Positions 11,306 through 22,199 of a stretch of 64,000 nucleotides of DNA are shown here, piece by piece (the first letter of the stretch is position 1; every line of letters starts with the position of its first letter). Both the position numbers and the translations under genes were made by a program. The DNA comes from Apoda limacodes (lineage: Eukaryota; Arthropoda; Insecta; Lepidoptera; Limacodidae). The notes beneath the pieces were generated by a model that was given only the letters and a program-made list of their open reading frames with translations, had not been told where the DNA came from and did not search any database. The stretch spans positions 26,562,815 through 26,626,814 of the forward strand of contig OX291543.1 of assembly GCA_946406115.1 (NCBI GenBank). Direction: 5' to 3'.

Positions 11306-11327
11306 AGTATTCACTTTTTTCTCCGCA
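11306..11327 (-). mobile_element. inverted MITE terminus (family B)
   Basis: TATTCACTTTTTTCTCCG is the exact inverse of CGGAGAAAAAAGTGAATA at 7848-7865. It could be the far end of a 3.5-kb element starting at 7846, later invaded by other repeats, or an independent remnant. Confidence 0.4.
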
Positions 11328-11791
11328 TTTGTACAAACATCTACCTGTCACGTCTCACTAACAAAACAGGGAAAAAGCAAGAAACCTAAGAGCGTTACAA
11401 TTCGACAAATACTGCACTACTTTAAAACATAATATACTGCAGAGTATAAATTGTCATATACATCTGTAAATTTTGTAATAACCACGTGTCGGGTTCAGTA
11501 CAAATCCACCCACAGACTATATTACTGTATTATGATGCTCTAGATACGGAATTCGCTTTTCGTCGCCAAATTACATGATTTATTATCATCTCGGATCAAA
11601 CGGCAATTTCATACTACGTTTCGTTTCACACGGGGTGATTTTTACTTTCATACTACATAAATAAATCAGAAAATAAATGCTCTTTGTTAAATATACATAT
11701 AACAATTATTTCATCTAGCATAGATTTAAAATTTTATAAATATTTATTTTAAATAATTTAATTATAAAATTGTATGAGTTGTGTTCGTACA

Positions 11792-11980
11792 TCTTTATAT
11801 ATATAATTCTACTGTACGTGTGTATGTCAATGTACTCCTCCTAAACAGCTGGACCGATTTGAATGTTTTTTTTTTGTATGCGGTTGGGTGGCGCCCTAGA
11901 TGGTTTAGATTCACAAATCAGCCCGGCAGATGGCGCTGCAGTCGGTATCATGCAGGACAACGTCTGTCCGGTCAGTTAGT
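11792..11980 (+). mobile_element. Helitron-like short repeat
   Basis: Starts TCTTTATATATATAATTCTA, continues TGTCAATGTACTCCTCC and CAGCTGGACCGATTTGAATG, and ends CAACGTCTGTCCGGTCAGTT then AGT. The order and the TC start fit short lepidopteran Helitron-type elements; the expected CTAG end is changed to TTAG. A 116-codon frame across it is not protein-like. Confidence 0.45.
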
Positions 11981-12415
11981 TAAATATATATTGTACTTGG
12001 GATTAGTGTACAAACGTAATAGCTGGCACGTCACGCGAAATCTACTAAAGGTTGGAATTTTACTTATTAAAAACACAAAAAATCTGTACTCTGCAACGTT
12101 AAATTTAATTCCTAGTAAAAATAAACTGTAACTTGTATTGGCAACTTTTGATTTCATAATAATTATAATGCTATGTTTTTGTATAAACTACGTTGCTTTG
12201 TACAGTAATCACCTACAGGCAAAAAGTACATTTGGTTGGAAAAATTTTGATGTTGCAAATGTATAGTCAATTTGATAAGATGTTCTTAAAGCGTATTTAT
12301 ATATATATAACATTCATGTTTTATTTATAGTAACTAGTTATTAAAAATTTTATAAATAAAAATTAAATTATGTCATAATATTAAAATGTTTAACATAAAT
12401 TAAGGTATAAAATTA

Positions 12416-12490
12416 GGTCCAAGTCAAAGTCAAAATGTTTTTATTCAAATTAGGATTTTACAATCACTTTTGAATCGTCAAAGTTATGAA
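12416..12490 (-). mobile_element. LINE 3' tail fragment
   Basis: On the minus strand it reads TTTGACGATTCAAAAGTGAT, a TTGTAAAATCCTAATTTGAA block and a TTTTGACTTTGACTTGGAC tail, the same family as 5678-5848 and 26768-26838. Confidence 0.55.
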
Positions 12491-12504
12491 ATATTATTTT
12501 TTGA

Positions 12505-12830
12505 AGTACCTGGAGGACCAAGCTTTGATCATTTTTTTTAACAACGCCATCTATTGTCAAATAGCTTTAGTGTTGCTGTGTCGGGAAAGTAAATAGTATT
12601 ACTACTCGCCAACAGATGTCACGAAAAGTCATATTTTTCAGATTATCATTGCCTGAGAACTCGGGTAAAACGACGTTTTCTAAAAATTAAACCTAGCTAG
12701 ATCGATTTATCGCTCCCGAAACCCCCGCATACTAAATTTTATGAAAATCGTTGTAGCCGTTTCCGAGATTCAGATTATATACGCGTACATATATAAACAA
12801 GAATTGCTCGTTTAAAGGTATTAGATAGAG
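12505..12830 (+). mobile_element. non-autonomous repeat family T, long copy
   Basis: Starts ACCTGGAGGACCAAGCTTTG, then AACAACGCCATCTATTGTC, CGCCAACAGATGTCACG, AACCTAGCTAGATCGATTTA and CCGTTTCCGAGATTC, and ends TATATAAACAAGAATTGCTC. Motif order matches a repeat I recall as widespread in Lepidoptera. A short internally deleted relative is at 61232-61292. No coding capacity. Confidence 0.55.
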
Positions 12831-13175
12831 AATTGTGTGGGATAGAGATATCACACACAGTTCATAATTTACAAAAAAAGTCAATGTAATAAATAATTAC
12901 GTAGTGTTGTGAATGAAACCTATAAAATTCGCCAAGTGTTTCAAATTTGTCGTGTTTTCATGAAGCATCAAATTTTGAGGCTCCCGTACACGCACTCTGT
13001 ATTTTTATTGATGTATACCATTTTTTCATGTTTTCAACTATTCATTTCTGTGTTCATAAAAGAATAAAATAGAAAAACTACTAAATGGCAGGCATAAATT
13101 TCTCTAAATAATATTTGAAATTTGAATTTCAGTAATATTGAAATAGGAAGGAAACTAAGAACTTAAATTTTTAGC

Positions 13176-13391
13176 ATGAAGAAAAAAGTAAATAGTTGAC
13201 ACATGTAGTACAAGAAAAATTGTAAAATCAAACAAATCGTGGTTATATAATATACAGTTACTATAATATATGAGGGTATTTTTATTTATAATCAAATATA
13301 GTAACCATAACCAGGATTTAGATAGCTCTACACTTAAGTTGTTGAGTTTAATTTTTTTTGTTCTATATGTAGCAACTATTTTCTCCGTGGG
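13176..13391. mobile_element. ~216-bp foldback MITE (family B), complete copy
   Basis: Left end GAAGAAAAAAGTAAATAGTT and right end AGCAACTATTTTCTCCGTG are inverted copies; inside, GGTTATATAATATACAGTTA mirrors a TATAGTAACCATAACC block, so most of the element can fold into one hairpin. Related termini occur at 7846 and 11306. Confidence 0.6.
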
Positions 13392-13394
13392 TAA

Positions 13395-14384
13395 AAGTTA
13401 ATGAAAATAAAAATACAGATTGCATTTTCGAAGCTCATATAAGAAAGCTTAAAAAACTAACACAAAACAAGCTAGTGTAGAAACACATCTAGCTACTAAC
13501 GAAGGGGGAAATGAGGGCAATATTGAACAAAAATATTATAATAAACTATATTGTGAATGTGACAGTCCGCGTGTACGTCGCGCCGCTTCGACCCCTAAGC
13601 CATTTAAGGGTTAATGCAGCTCCCTGACATAGGGTCGTCTTTGTAAACTGAAAGGATTACTTAAACAATAGCTTCCCAACATTCATCACATTTGTTCACG
13701 CCCTTGTACTAATAAAGATTAATAAAATTTTGACAAACATCTTGTTTGTTAAGCTTTGAAATCTTGTTTGATTGAGATATCTTCGTGGCTCGTCTATGGT
13801 TTCCTAGTTTATGCCAGCGGTTTTGCTTGCATACATTTTGGGGTTCTAATCGTTTTCCAGATTAACCTGTAACTAGATAGAATTAACACATCGATTCATA
13901 TATTTCAAGTTTTAACTTTTTAAACTGTAAAAACTACAAAAAATAATTATTAAGATTTTTCGTAATTTTTGAAACAATTGCAGTCGTACGATTGTTAACC
14001 GAAATTTCTTAGGTTGTTAGTGGCTTACAAAACATATTTGAAATTACAAAAAGAAAACAAAAAATATACACTTAACCTTTTCAAAACTAGATTTATATAT
14101 TATTTACTAGAGTCTTTAAATATAGAAAAATCATTCAAGTCAACAGTATTTTACCATGTATGTAAAAAACTTAGCATCAGCGTTACTGCAGCTTCACTCA
14201 GAACTATCGACATTCGTCAACAATCGTACATCTTCCTGACCATTCAAGGTTCTTCTGCAAAGAATTTCTAAAAGGAAACTTACCTTAACCCTTCGAAGAA
14301 GTGTTGTCCATCGACACATCACATATACACAGGTGCTAGCTGTATGATTAGGTATATCAACTGTAGCCAGACACTTTATATAGC
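13395..14384. other. unassigned AT-rich DNA with one Helitron-end fragment
   Basis: CTAGTTTATGCCAGCGGTTT at 13804 on the plus strand looks like a decayed minus-strand Helitron 3' end. A lysine-rich 85-codon frame at 14014-14271 has no recognisable domain and AT-driven composition, and is not called a gene. Confidence 0.4.
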
Positions 14385-14515
14385 CATATAGGCTATTAGG
14401 GTTCCTTACCTAAATAGATAAAAATAGAACTCTTACAGGGCCACTTTGTTGTCCGTGTATCGGTCTACCTGAACGTCACGACAGCTTTATCAGAATATTA
14501 AGCTAGAGGCTATGT
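14385..14515 (-). repeat. family Q repeat fragment
   Basis: On the minus strand CGGACAACAAAGTGGCCCTG, then TAAGAGTTCT and GGAACCCTAATAGCC, parallels the end of the long copy at 40566-40950 (GGACAACTAAGTGGTCC, TAAGAGTTTC, CGGAACCCTAAC). Confidence 0.5.
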
Positions 14516-14519
14516 TTTT

Positions 14520-15470
14520 AAATTCCTGTAAAAGTTTGTGTTTTTAACGTTACCCTATAAAAAGATATGGTGGTTAAAAACAAATATTTTAATATTAACT
14601 CACGGCACACCGACTAATGATAAAAAACCTACAAAATACTCTGGTCATAGATTCTTAAAATGAGGCACTTAAAAAACTTTAATATACCACAAGCAATTTA
14701 CACGTGTATTTTTTGACAATACAAAATTATTTATTTACGAAATGCCCAGGGCACGAGTTCTACTCACCCTATCTGTATAAATGCATAACAAATAATATAA
14801 AAAAAAATACACTTATATCCATTTCCCACAAAGCTACAAAAGGACTGTAAGAAAACACTCTTTCTCCAAGAAGTATTAAGACTGGAGGAGTGACATCTAA
14901 CACGAATTAACTTCCCGACGACCCTCCGTCTGCCTTCAGCGCTATCAATTGTAAGACACGATCCGTTAAGTGGTCGATCGGACCCCGTGGCGATTTAATT
15001 CACTTCTCACGCGATACGGCGGCGGGCGGAGGGTTAACGGATTACTTGCCACGCGACTTAACAGATATTGTCAATTTAAGGGAGACACACTACACTACCT
15101 ATTATTGTGGAGTAATGATGCTAAAATAATTTTATGGAATTAATTTAAGAAATTGCAATACGTAGTAACCGTGATATTACTGTGTAATGTCTACAAATGA
15201 AATACTTTTTACGAACACACAAATATTCGTCATATATAAGTAAACTTATTGAGTACCTAGGCATTCTTTAGTGGATAAAATATTATTTTGGAAGCTCATT
15301 GTGGTAATAATCTAAAGTAAATTCACTCTTCCGCACACGGTTAGAAAATGTTTAAATACTCAGTGTTATTTAAACATTCTTTTAAATTACATCAGTATGT
15401 GGCAAATAAACATACAACCTTACATACATAATTATAATACATATAATTTTGAACGATTTATCGTAGTTTA
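14520..15470. other. unassigned DNA with a GC-rich patch
   Basis: A clearly GC-richer patch at about 14905-15060 includes GATACGGCGGCGGGCGGAGG. It has no long open frame and no repeat match in the window. It could be a conserved non-coding or regulatory stretch; nothing in the sequence proves it. Confidence 0.3.
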
Positions 15471-15612
15471 TAGACGCTTGCAACATTAAGGGTACCTATT
15501 GCTTACGTGTTTTCGACCCTTTTAAAATCTTACTACCTTCTTGAAGCTGGTAGTACTTGCTCAATGCTATAAAGGGAGAGCTCATTCCATAACTTTCTTT
15601 AGAGAGTTTTAA
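15471..15612 (-). mobile_element. decayed CR1/Jockey-group LINE 3' end
   Basis: On the minus strand GTTATGGAATGAGCTCTCCC, AAGAAGGTAGTAAGATTTT, AAGGGTCGAAAACACG and AATGTTGCAAGCGTCTA line up, with many changes, with the 3' ends at 16948-17325 and 55295-55936. Oldest-looking of the five copies. Confidence 0.5.
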
Positions 15613-15862
15613 AAAAAAATTAGGTTTTAAAATTGAATTGTTTAATGAGTATGACATTTTTCGGGTCTTACGTAAATAATAAATATAAAAATAAATATCC
15701 TTTACCTATAACCAATCAAGTGATAACCTTCTTAACGTTTTGTTGGCCTGTTTGCCGAGGTAAACTGTTGTGTTATAGCGAGGTGTAGGTACTACGTTGA
15801 TAGTTGTAAATGAATTATAATTTATTAAATTTTCTGCCAATAAATATATATGAACATACAAC

Positions 15863-16039
15863 ATGGTATTTTTAAACGTTTCAATTCCCTTTTACGCAAT
15901 GAAATTATTTTCACTGACCGTATTGGTGGTTTTGTTCTATCACATCCTTGAAACTGCCCAAGTACAATGCGCGGGATCCCGCCCTAGGGTTCCGCAGCAT
16001 ATGTGGCGGGCTCACCCACTGACAATATTTCACGCAATT
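15863..16039 (+). CDS. candidate first coding exon of a secreted peptide or protein
   Basis: An open frame from ATG at 15863 (or the in-frame ATG at 15899) ends at the donor-like ATT|GTAAGC at 16039/16040 in phase 0. From the second ATG it starts MKLFSLTVLVVLFYHILETA, a basic residue and a hydrophobic core like a signal peptide, with a possible cleavage near VQCAG. After it comes SRPRVPQHMWRAHP. Read through without splicing, the frame stops at 16063. No matching family is recognised and no partner exon was found downstream, so this could be chance. The second ATG has the better context (GCAATGA) and gives the better signal peptide. Confidence 0.3.
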
Positions 16040-16089
16040 GTAAGCCAAATCCTATTCTATTGAATTATTGAGTTACACATGTTCCGCGC

Positions 16090-16940
16090 CACGACTATAC
16101 GCTGCACAAATATAGATATGAAATAAATTGCATTGGGCTATTATCTGTAATGATCTTAATGTGGGGTCGAAAAGCGAATTTATTGCCACTTTATTTATCT
16201 GTTTACTTTTTATATTCACGTAACAATTAACCATAATTACAAAATATTATAATTTATTATATTGTTTTATTCTTCCGAATATTTTTCCATATCCTGCAAC
16301 TTTGTAAATATGCATGAGTAATGCAATGATTAATCAACAAGTTAAATTGTTATTAATATGTAGGTATCTAGTTTATACCGAAACGCCCTAATTATGTTCA
16401 ATGATACAACAAAACCCTAGAAATGTAGTTTATTTATCTCTCTACATAAAGTGAAAAAATATTTATTAATTTTAAAAAAGCTGTCACCAAATCCACTTAC
16501 TGATCCGGCTAAGGTATAGATGTTTTTCTATTTGTCCTCACATATAGAAATATATTCATATCCAATTTGATTCAAATGGGGTACTAAGGCTGTACGTACA
16601 TCAGTAAGTTTCTAATTATTATTTTGGATTCACGACACTGACTAGCTAGACTAACACCCGACTAGCCAATACGTGACGAAGTGGTAACGACGTAGTCTAG
16701 TATGGTGCGGTCACCTCCCGTCACGCCGCACCTTACCTCACGATTGCTGAGGCGCTGTGTGTATCTATAAGCAGATGATTGGTATACAAAGGAAAGTAAC
16801 AGCCTAAGAATCTCAGACTGCAGCCTGCATCGTGTTAGTCTTTGTGCAGTGTGGGGAAAATAATTTTTCATTTCATTATTAATCAAAATTCTGTACGTAC
16901 TCGTATGTATGACGGAAGTAGCCTGGCTGAATACACACCC
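16090..16940. other. unassigned DNA
   Basis: AT-rich up to about 16620, then a GC-richer stretch (16620-16830) with GTCACCTCCCGTCACGCCGC. A 74-codon minus-strand frame there has no recognisable domain. Confidence 0.3.
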
Positions 16941-16947
16941 ACGTCGT

Positions 16948-17325
16948 TTTTATACCACTAAGGTGGAAAACAAGCTTACAGTCCGCCTGAAGGAAAGCGG
17001 TCACCGTAGCCTAAGTTATGGACGCTTGCAATACTAGGGGTATCACTCGCGCGTTGCCGACCCTTCAGAAATCGAATAATTTCTTTCTTGAAGAACCCCA
17101 TACTGTAGTCCTTGGAGAAAACCTTAGCAGGGAACTCATTCAACAACCCAAGCGTCACGGGAGGAAGTTTCTCTAAAACCGCACTCTACGGGACCATTTC
17201 GGTTCTAAAGTGTGATAGGGATTCCCTGCCGATGGCGAGTGGCGCGATGATAGAAAGTAGACGTGGGCATCATTTCGATCAATTCCTCAGAACACAACCC
17301 ATCGTACAAGCGGTAGAACATTATT
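16948..17325 (-). pseudogene. CR1/Jockey-group LINE, C-terminus of ORF2 plus 3' UTR
   Basis: Minus strand: FYRLYDGLCSEELIEMMP-like coding remains near 17320-17270, then LNEFPAKVFSKDYSMGFFKK and FLKGRQRASDTP. The 3' UTR includes TGCAAGCGTCCATAA and ends CCACCTTAGTGGTATAAAAA. The frame is shifted between the first and second parts. In this family the ELP...VF...FFKK...LKGRQR block closes the reverse-transcriptase ORF. Only the last few hundred bases remain. Confidence 0.7.
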
Positions 17326-17360
17326 ATTTACTTTATTCGGAAGACAGTCTCTTTTCATAA

Positions 17361-17460
17361 ATATGTTTTTATATTTGGGGCTTACCATGATTAGATATAT
17401 TTACAGTTGCATGCGCCATCTTCGTAAGAGTTGTAAGCCCCAAAACATAATATAAACATA
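17361..17460. mobile_element. 100-bp foldback MITE
   Basis: Left arm (17361-17385) ends ATATTTGGGGCTTAC and right arm (17433-17460) begins GTAAGCCCCAAAACATAATA, an imperfect inverted pair about 25 bp long around a 47-bp centre. No second copy was seen in the window. Confidence 0.5.
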
Positions 17461-17836
17461 TTGATAATAACCTCGAAATTTAAAAAAGGCTTTTTGCCAA
17501 ATGTTGACATGACAAACTGTCTTATCTAAAAACTTTCTATCCTGTCTTTGCCTTATCACACACAACAGGCTTGACATAACAAGCTCTAGTTGTTGTAACT
17601 AATTATGGCTACAACCTTAAAAGTTTTCTATGGACTATTCTTTCATGCCTAAAGCCCTTAACCCAGCCCAGTCTGGACTTAACGCGTGTATTACCTTGAC
17701 ACAATTGTTTGACTCTTTTGGCTTTTCGTTAATTGATACTTATTTAATTTAACTAAACGTTAGTTTAAGTGAAAATGGTTTATTATGGTTTAGTCGGTTT
17801 TTATTACCTACTATTTGACCTTTCACTCATTAGTTT

Positions 17837-18014
17837 TTCTCTAAGGACCACAGAATGGGGTTCTTCAAAAAAGAAGTTATTAGATTTCTGAAGGGTCGGC
17901 AACGCGCGAGTGATGCCCCTGGTGTTGCAAGCGTCCATAGGCTACGGTGACCGCTTACCATCAGGCGGATCGTAGGCTTGTTTGCCACCTTAGTGGTATA
18001 AAAAAAAAAAAAAA
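17837..18014 (+). mobile_element. CR1/Jockey-group LINE 3' end
   Basis: Plus-strand copy beginning in the last coding block (GGGTTCTTCAAAAAAGAAGT, GGGTCGGCAACGCGCGAGTG) through GGCTACGGTGACCGCTTACC to CCACCTTAGTGGTATAAAAA and a poly-A tail. Severely 5'-truncated. It lies in opposite orientation to the copy at 16948-17325. Confidence 0.7.
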
Positions 18015-18019
18015 TAGTA

Positions 18020-18780
18020 CTTTTTCTTTTACTAATATAGATTCATAGTTTTTGAAAGATAAGTTTCGTGCGAGATTCACGGTAATAGACAATTATGGCA
18101 ACTTTTTGCCTTAAACACAGTGCTTCTTTTGCTTTTCCACAGTTTCATAAAAATAAATAGAATTAGACGAGGATATACCCTATTATCCCAAAACAGCCGT
18201 TTTTTTTCTACTTGTTCCTTTTGTTTAAAGCAAAAATCGAACAGAATTAAAAAAATCATGAATGAAAAAAATTATTCTTAAATAATTAGGCCAGTTTTTT
18301 TTAATAAATAAAAAAAAAAAAAAAAAGCCAAAAACGTAAACTCCAGGCGTAAGCGACACAAAACGTGACGTGCGATTTTCAGCCTCATGAGAGCAGGCTT
18401 AGGATGGTTTTAGCTTTTTTATACTTGACTTGCTCAACTGGCGTCTATCGTCCCCTTAAGAGAGTTGTATACCTACGCACACACTCGCCGCATTTGAGTT
18501 GTATTGCATGCGTATTAGTCATGCGTGTTCTTTGCGTCACGAACAACTTTTTAATATACTTTTTCTTTTTTTTTTTTTTAAAGAATTATCACAGCAAAAT
18601 TTTCAAATGTAAAGGTCCCGAGTAACTTTGAAATTCAAAAGAAGTTAGACAGAGGACATAAAACTACTGCCTGTAAATTATAGAGGTACTAACAACACCT
18701 ATGTAGAAGATATTGAATGTAGCTCATAGTAATATTTGTAGAAACAATGCCTGTTTAAAATATATCTGTTAACACATTAT
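18020..18780. other. unassigned AT-rich DNA
   Basis: Long A runs near 18310 and T runs near 18560; small frames here have no domain. Confidence 0.35.
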
Positions 18781-18785
18781 GCAAA

Positions 18786-19274
18786 GTCTGGCAGACTGAA
18801 TGCAACATAATTGTTATTATTCAATAGCTGAGACTGGTGGCCTCTTAAAAAAGGTTAGTGTAGGACATCCAATCTCGGTATACCGGGATTGCGCATCAAT
18901 TTCTGATCCCGCAATAAGCAAAATTAAGGGGGCGGGATCCGCGGCATTTACAAGATTGAAAATTAATCTAAATTGTCCATGGAAAAATCAGTTTATCATG
19001 TGACGTAAACAAGTAAGAAAGACATCCTTCTTTCTGTTGTGGTAATCAAAACAGCATATTTGATAACGACCATAATGCGACCGCGAGTTTATCACTGCAA
19101 TTTACTCTGTTCTCAATTTCAAATCATCAAATCAAGGAAGTTTAAAATTAATTCCATTGAATCTATAATAGAAAAATATGAATTGGGGGGTATAATGTGT
19201 AAGTATTCAACATTTGCACTAGTGGGGAAAGTTAAGAGCCAACAAGCATAACGTATTTGTAGCAGTCTGCCAGA
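18786..19274. repeat. segment bracketed by GTCTGGCAGACTG and its inverse
   Basis: GTCTGGCAGACTG at 18786 and CAGTCTGCCAGAC at 19262 are perfect inverses, but each is itself nearly palindromic, so a transposon origin is uncertain. The interior has several GGGATCC/GATCCCGC motifs that recur at 15966-15985 and 19459-19470. Confidence 0.3.
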
Positions 19275-19499
19275 CGAAACCTTAATCAATATAAGTTTTT
19301 TCCGAAAATATTGTCAGCAGCAGATTGCTGACTAGTCAGAATTGCCTTATAGCATTGAAAATGTTGGCCATAAATGAAAGAAATAACTGTACAAAGGCTA
19401 TTTTTACTTTATGAAAGCGAGCAACATACAAACAGTGAGGCTCATGCAGTAAAATATGCGGGATCCCGCAAATACCGGGATCGTATGACATCGAAAATA

Positions 19500-21230
19500 A
19501 TTTGTCTCGCAAATTCTAGCCGTTGTGGAGTCATAATGTGAATGTCCAACTGTGGAAGTCGTCTAGCTGAGTGCCTATTCAAGAAATTATGTTTACTACA
19601 AGACTGCATAGTATGCAATCATTATGCCAACTCCCACGTCATACGTATAAAGCGAGATGTTATCATTTATATCAACAGATAAAATAAGCTACATTTTATT
19701 TATTAGTATAGCAACACTTCGCTATCACGAACAAAAAAAGTTAAAATGGCTGTTTCTTTGAGTCAATGACGTCGTGTCACCTGTGAGATTCAAAGGTAAA
19801 ATGACAAAAGAAAATACGAAACCTACGTAATGCTGCTGTATTTTCTACGTAACAATTCATAGATAAAACAAAGAATCTTTTGATCTACACCCTCGAACGT
19901 TACTAAGGCCTCCAATACACAATTTGCTTCAGACATATTTTGACCTTTTGTCAAAATAATTACGACAGGGAGATACATCCAAAACTAAAAGGGCTTCGAC
20001 TCTGACGTCTGTTTTACATCACACAATTCTATTACGTCTTGGAGTTTATAACTGTAAGAATCAAATTAAAGTTATTTCAAAGCAAGGGAAGACCGTCTAC
20101 AGGAGTTGCGTAACTATGACGTCATCTGTTAGATGGTTGCGACAAGTCGAGTTGGAATTATTGTTATTAATTAGAGAGGGCCCTGGGATTAATTAAGTAA
20201 GGCGCCAATCACGTCATCTATTCGCTCGAATCACGGTCTTATAGAACGTCTTTGTTAACATCTTGCTCGTAGAGCTAAGAATAGGTTAGATCTCCCTTTT
20301 CAGAAAAAATATTAAAATATTTATGGTTGAAGTAAATTATACAACCCAAACGCTTGAATCGCTACATCACGATATGGCAGTAGAATATTACAAAAGCTGC
20401 ATTGATTTGCTACTGAAGTAGTAAAATAATAGTATAAAACACACGTTCACACAAATTGTTATGAATTTTCGTATATACGCGTTAACATCTCTAAACCATT
20501 TACATAGCAGTAAAAAGAGATTTCTCATGCTATAGATAACGTTTCCCCCCCACACTAAAGTGTTGTAGATGTTATACAAATCTTGGTTGGCACGTTTTTA
20601 TTTTAAAGAAAATATTGTAAATTTGCAATTAAAAATAATTTGCTAAATATCATTTAAGGGTACAAAAAATGATCAAATTTTCCAAATATTTTCAAATACA
20701 AAATTTCTTTTAGATATTCATCTTAAAGACGTTAGCTAGTTAGCTAGCTGGCTAGCTTGCCATAAAGTATTCAACATTTTCAAAACTAATCAAAATCAGA
20801 CTAGATTTAGAGGGGGAGAAATGTTATCGCCTTTTGTATGAGATTTTTTCTTACATGCTTACTTTTGAACACTTATTCAGTATATTTCTCATGCCATATC
20901 TGTATATTCAACAGCCTATACTCGCTCAACAATAATGGAGTGGGATTATTTTAATCGTGCGCGAATTGTTCAGGGTAATGTGTCGGCCACGTGGCGCCGC
21001 CTATTTCCTGCCCTCCGTTAACTATAGCCTTATCCTTAACTGCTTCAACGCGCCAATGTCTCCAGAAGTTCATCACTTTATTGAACATTTCTAATTTACT
21101 ATGTAGAAGTTTATTGACTGAGAGGAGTAGGAAATTAACTAGACTAAAATTCTACACCGGCTTAGCTCATGTATTTTGAATTTTAAAATACCTCAGTACT
21201 ATTAACTTTATTAAAATGCATATCACATGT
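19500..21230. promoter_or_regulatory. unassigned stretch with CRE- and AP-1-like sites
   Basis: Contains the full palindrome TGACGTCA at 20117-20124, TGAGTCA at 19759-19765 followed by TGACGTC, and a GC-richer patch at 19960-20290. These match CREB/ATF and AP-1 consensus sites, but single short sites occur by chance. No gene is seen next to them. The small frame at 20991-21179 is not protein-like. Confidence 0.2.
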
Positions 21231-21537
21231 AATATTTATTTATTTACTACAAGAAAACAAACGGCCATTACATCAGAAAGTTAATAATACAATACAATTA
21301 AGTACATTGATTAAACATATAGTGTTATAACAATATTAACTGTCATAAATATAAGAGTTATAAATATGTATATAGTTAAGACAATCTAGTTGAGCACAAG
21401 GCGAGATTCACTTTGTGCTTTGGATATGAAAAAGAAATTTTGAAATATATTTGGCAACAAAGCAAGTTAGGTTAATTAAAATAAGATTAAAGAAATTATT
21501 ATTCTTGTTATTATAAATCATTAAATGAAAAAAAAAA

Positions 21538-22189
21538 AGTTGCACTCCGGGAGTGCCGGCAGAAGTGAAAACCTTTACACACGATTCGCGCTTAACACTC
21601 AAATATGTCTTAAGACATGTCTTTGACATTGTCAAGAAATAATAATGTTTGTTTATTTACTTTTTTGACGTAGTATATTTGACATTGCAATCTGTCATAG
21701 AATTAAAATTCCATATCCAACCTCCCTGTACTACTTATAATCGCGAATACTAAAAATAAAAATTATAATAGGCGTGGTATTACGGTTTCCGTATTTTACA
21801 AAGACAAAGATGCACTTTGTTCAATTTCCATATTTGAAACACTTTATATACACGAATTTTACGAATACACAGCAGTATGGCCACTACACAGACGGTCGAG
21901 CCATCAGCTGTCACCATCCATGGATGCGCGTAGCACGCTGTAACATAAACACACACGACCATTCGCGCAAGCGCCCTGCGCCGCCTAAACGAAACAGCAG
22001 GCGCAGGCATATATTTTCGCCGCGCCGTAGAAAGAGAGGGGGATACTCCCTCTCCTACGCCGCGCCAGCTGTCTACTCTCCATCCGTCTTACGAATTTTC
22101 ACGATCAGGACACGTGTCCTGACGCGAGTTTATCATTTTTTACCCATACCAAAAAAAGTGCACAACGCCGCTAAAGAAGTTTTCACTTC
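21538..22189 (+). mobile_element. long copy of paired non-autonomous DNA element (family D)
   Basis: Outer blocks are nearly identical to 9259-9573. It has two extra internal blocks, roughly 21711-21759 and 21793-22087. The second is GC-rich and holds the mirror pair AGAGGGGGATACTCCCTCTC. A 146-codon plus-strand frame runs through it but is rich in Arg/Pro/His and has no transposase signature, so it is not called coding. Probably closer to the founder form than the short copy. Confidence 0.65.
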
Positions 22190-22199
22190 AAAAATTATA

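Noticed and set aside
14014..14271. Lysine-rich 85-codon frame
   Set aside because: Composition is explained by AT-richness; no domain or start context.
18786..19274. New transposon with GTCTGGCAGACTG ends
   Set aside because: Each end is itself almost palindromic, so the inverse pairing carries little weight; kept only as a weak repeat.
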